NCBI GenBank assembly: GCA_002310015.1
Contig: DBYQ01000011.1
Location: 1,865 to 25,022, forward strand
Direction of reading: 5' to 3'
Length of the DNA stretch: 23,158 nt
Source of the DNA: Bacteroidales bacterium UBA1182
Lineage (GTDB): Bacteria > Bacteroidota > Bacteroidia > Bacteroidales > Bacteroidaceae
In this document: positions 22,352-23,158 of the stretch, in pieces
How positions within the stretch are numbered: position 1 is the stretch's first letter
Layout of the letters: every line of letters starts with the position of its first letter
Translations under genes and position numbers: made by a program
Notes under the pieces: generated by a model
Seen by the model: only the letters and a program-made list of their open reading frames with translations
Database searches by the model: none
Told to the model about the DNA's origin: nothing

Positions 22352-23158
22352 TTATCTCTTTATCTGAGCACGCTTGAATACGTTCATATCCTGGATGGCA
22401 CCCTCATAGAAGCCTGCGTCAAGTTTCTTCTTGACCTCCTTGAATACATCGATGGTGCGCTTAACATGATCCAGAGTGTGTGATGCGGTAGGGATGATAC
22501 GCAGCATGAGCTGGCCCTTGGGGATAACGGGATATGTAACGATTGAACAGAAGATTCCGTAGTTCTCACGCAGATCGACAACAACGTTGGTGCCCTCGTT
22601 CACGCCACCCTCAAAGAATACGGGTGTTACAGGTGACTCGGTTACGCCGATGTTGAAGCCCTCGGCCTTGAGACCGCCCTGTAGAGCGTTAACAACCTCC
22701 CACAGATGCTCGCGGTACTCGGGGTGAGCCTTGATCAGGTCCAGACGCTTCTGGTTACCTATAACCAGAGGCAGCGGCAGTGACTTGGCGTAGATCTGTG
22801 AACGCATGTTGCACTTGAGGTGGTCAATGATCTCGGGCTCTGAACTGACTACACCACCGATTGATGCCATACTCTTGGCGAATGCGTCAAAGATTACATC
22901 AATCTGGTCAATTACGCCGTAGTGTTCAGCGGTACCGCGACCGTGTGCACCCATTGTACCAAAGCCGTGTGCATCGTCAATCAGTATGCGGAACGGATAT
23001 TTCTTCTTGAACTCTACAATGTCAGCAAGATGACCCAGGTCACCGGCCATACCGAACACACCCTCGGTGATTACCAGTACGCCGCCGCCCTGCTCATCGG
23101 CCAGCTTGCAGGCGTGGTTTAGCTGCTTCTCAAGGCTCTCCATGTTGTTGTGCTGGAA
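22352..23158 (-). CDS. Alpha-oxoamine-synthase-family acyltransferase, 3' part (candidate cysteate acyltransferase)
   Basis: This partial gene runs off the right edge; the reading frame is open to 23158 ('FQHNN' precedes Met at 23143). The visible 268 residues are the C-terminal part of a PLP-dependent fold-type I acyltransferase. They include 'DDAHGFGTMG' (pyridine-ring aspartate), 'DAFAKSMASIGG' (PLP lysine), 'IYAKSLP' and 'LRIIPTASHTL'. The family includes serine palmitoyltransferase, KBL and cysteate-fatty-acyl transferase. The FAKS and RSQIYAKSLP variants, with the cysteate-synthase-like gene 1 nt downstream and the SDR next, favour condensation of cysteate with a long acyl donor to start sulfonolipid synthesis. 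Serine palmitoyltransferase is the main alternative. Confidence 0.75.
   Translation of the reverse strand, partial: FQHNNMESLEKQLNHACKLADEQGGGVLVITEGVFGMAGDLGHLADIVEFKKKYPFRILIDDAHGFGTMGAHGRGTAEHYGVIDQIDVIFDAFAKSMASIGGVVSSEPEIIDHLKCNMRSQIYAKSLPLPLVIGNQKRLDLIKAHPEYREHLWEVVNALQGGLKAEGFNIGVTESPVTPVFFEGGVNEGTNVVVDLRENYGIFCSIVTYPVIPKGQLMLRIIPTASHTLDHVKRTIDVFKEVKKKLDAGFYEGAIQDMNVFKRAQIKR

Overview
The window looks like a chromosomal segment of a Bacteroidales (Bacteroidota) bacterium. It has SusC-like/TonB receptor and lipoprotein signatures, Bacteroidota-type promoters (TTTG, about 20 nt, TAnnTTTG), a tatA-tatC pair without tatB, a DUF2520-kdsC-maf gene string, and a GH43 polysaccharide enzyme. 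The genus cannot be fixed from sequence alone. A sulfonolipid-type locus would fit lineages such as Alistipes or Odoribacter, but that is inference.

Layout. Positions 1-3279 hold a beta-propeller lipoprotein (-), a HAD-family phosphatase lipoprotein (+) and a DNA/RNA non-specific endonuclease (-). Their 3' ends abut copies of a short palindromic repeat. A TonB-dependent receptor (-) occupies 3327-5747. A plus-strand block at 5833-10963 carries a nitroreductase, a DUF2520 Rossmann protein, KDO-8-phosphate phosphatase (kdsC), Maf, and a 903-residue secreted enzyme built as GH43-CBM6-GH43-CBM6. A bidirectional terminator separates it from a tight minus-strand operon (17117 to 11026). That operon encodes a double VOC-domain protein, two HdrC-like ferredoxins, a membrane DsrM/DsrK- or HdrE/HdrD-like fusion, an HdrB-like protein and a short HdrA-like flavoprotein. 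This is a complete set for a membrane-anchored heterodisulfide-reductase-like complex in a non-methanogen, with no obvious substrate.

Next come tatA and tatC (+), with tatC broken by a one-base frame change near 17806-17816. They are followed by a converging minus-strand operon that runs off the right edge. Read 5' to 3', it contains an alpha-oxoamine-synthase-family enzyme (3' part only), a threonine-synthase-like PLP enzyme, an SDR and an OadA-like carboxyltransferase. The first three match the steps proposed for sulfonolipid (capnine) synthesis: cysteate synthase, cysteate acyltransferase and ketone reductase. The fourth has a biotinyl-like C-terminal domain in which the biotin lysine appears to be replaced.

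The strongest unexplained structural signal is a set of REP-like palindromes in at least two sequence families. They sit exactly at gene 3' ends, and several supply the stop codon itself. Two convergent gene pairs carry them as mirrored copies.
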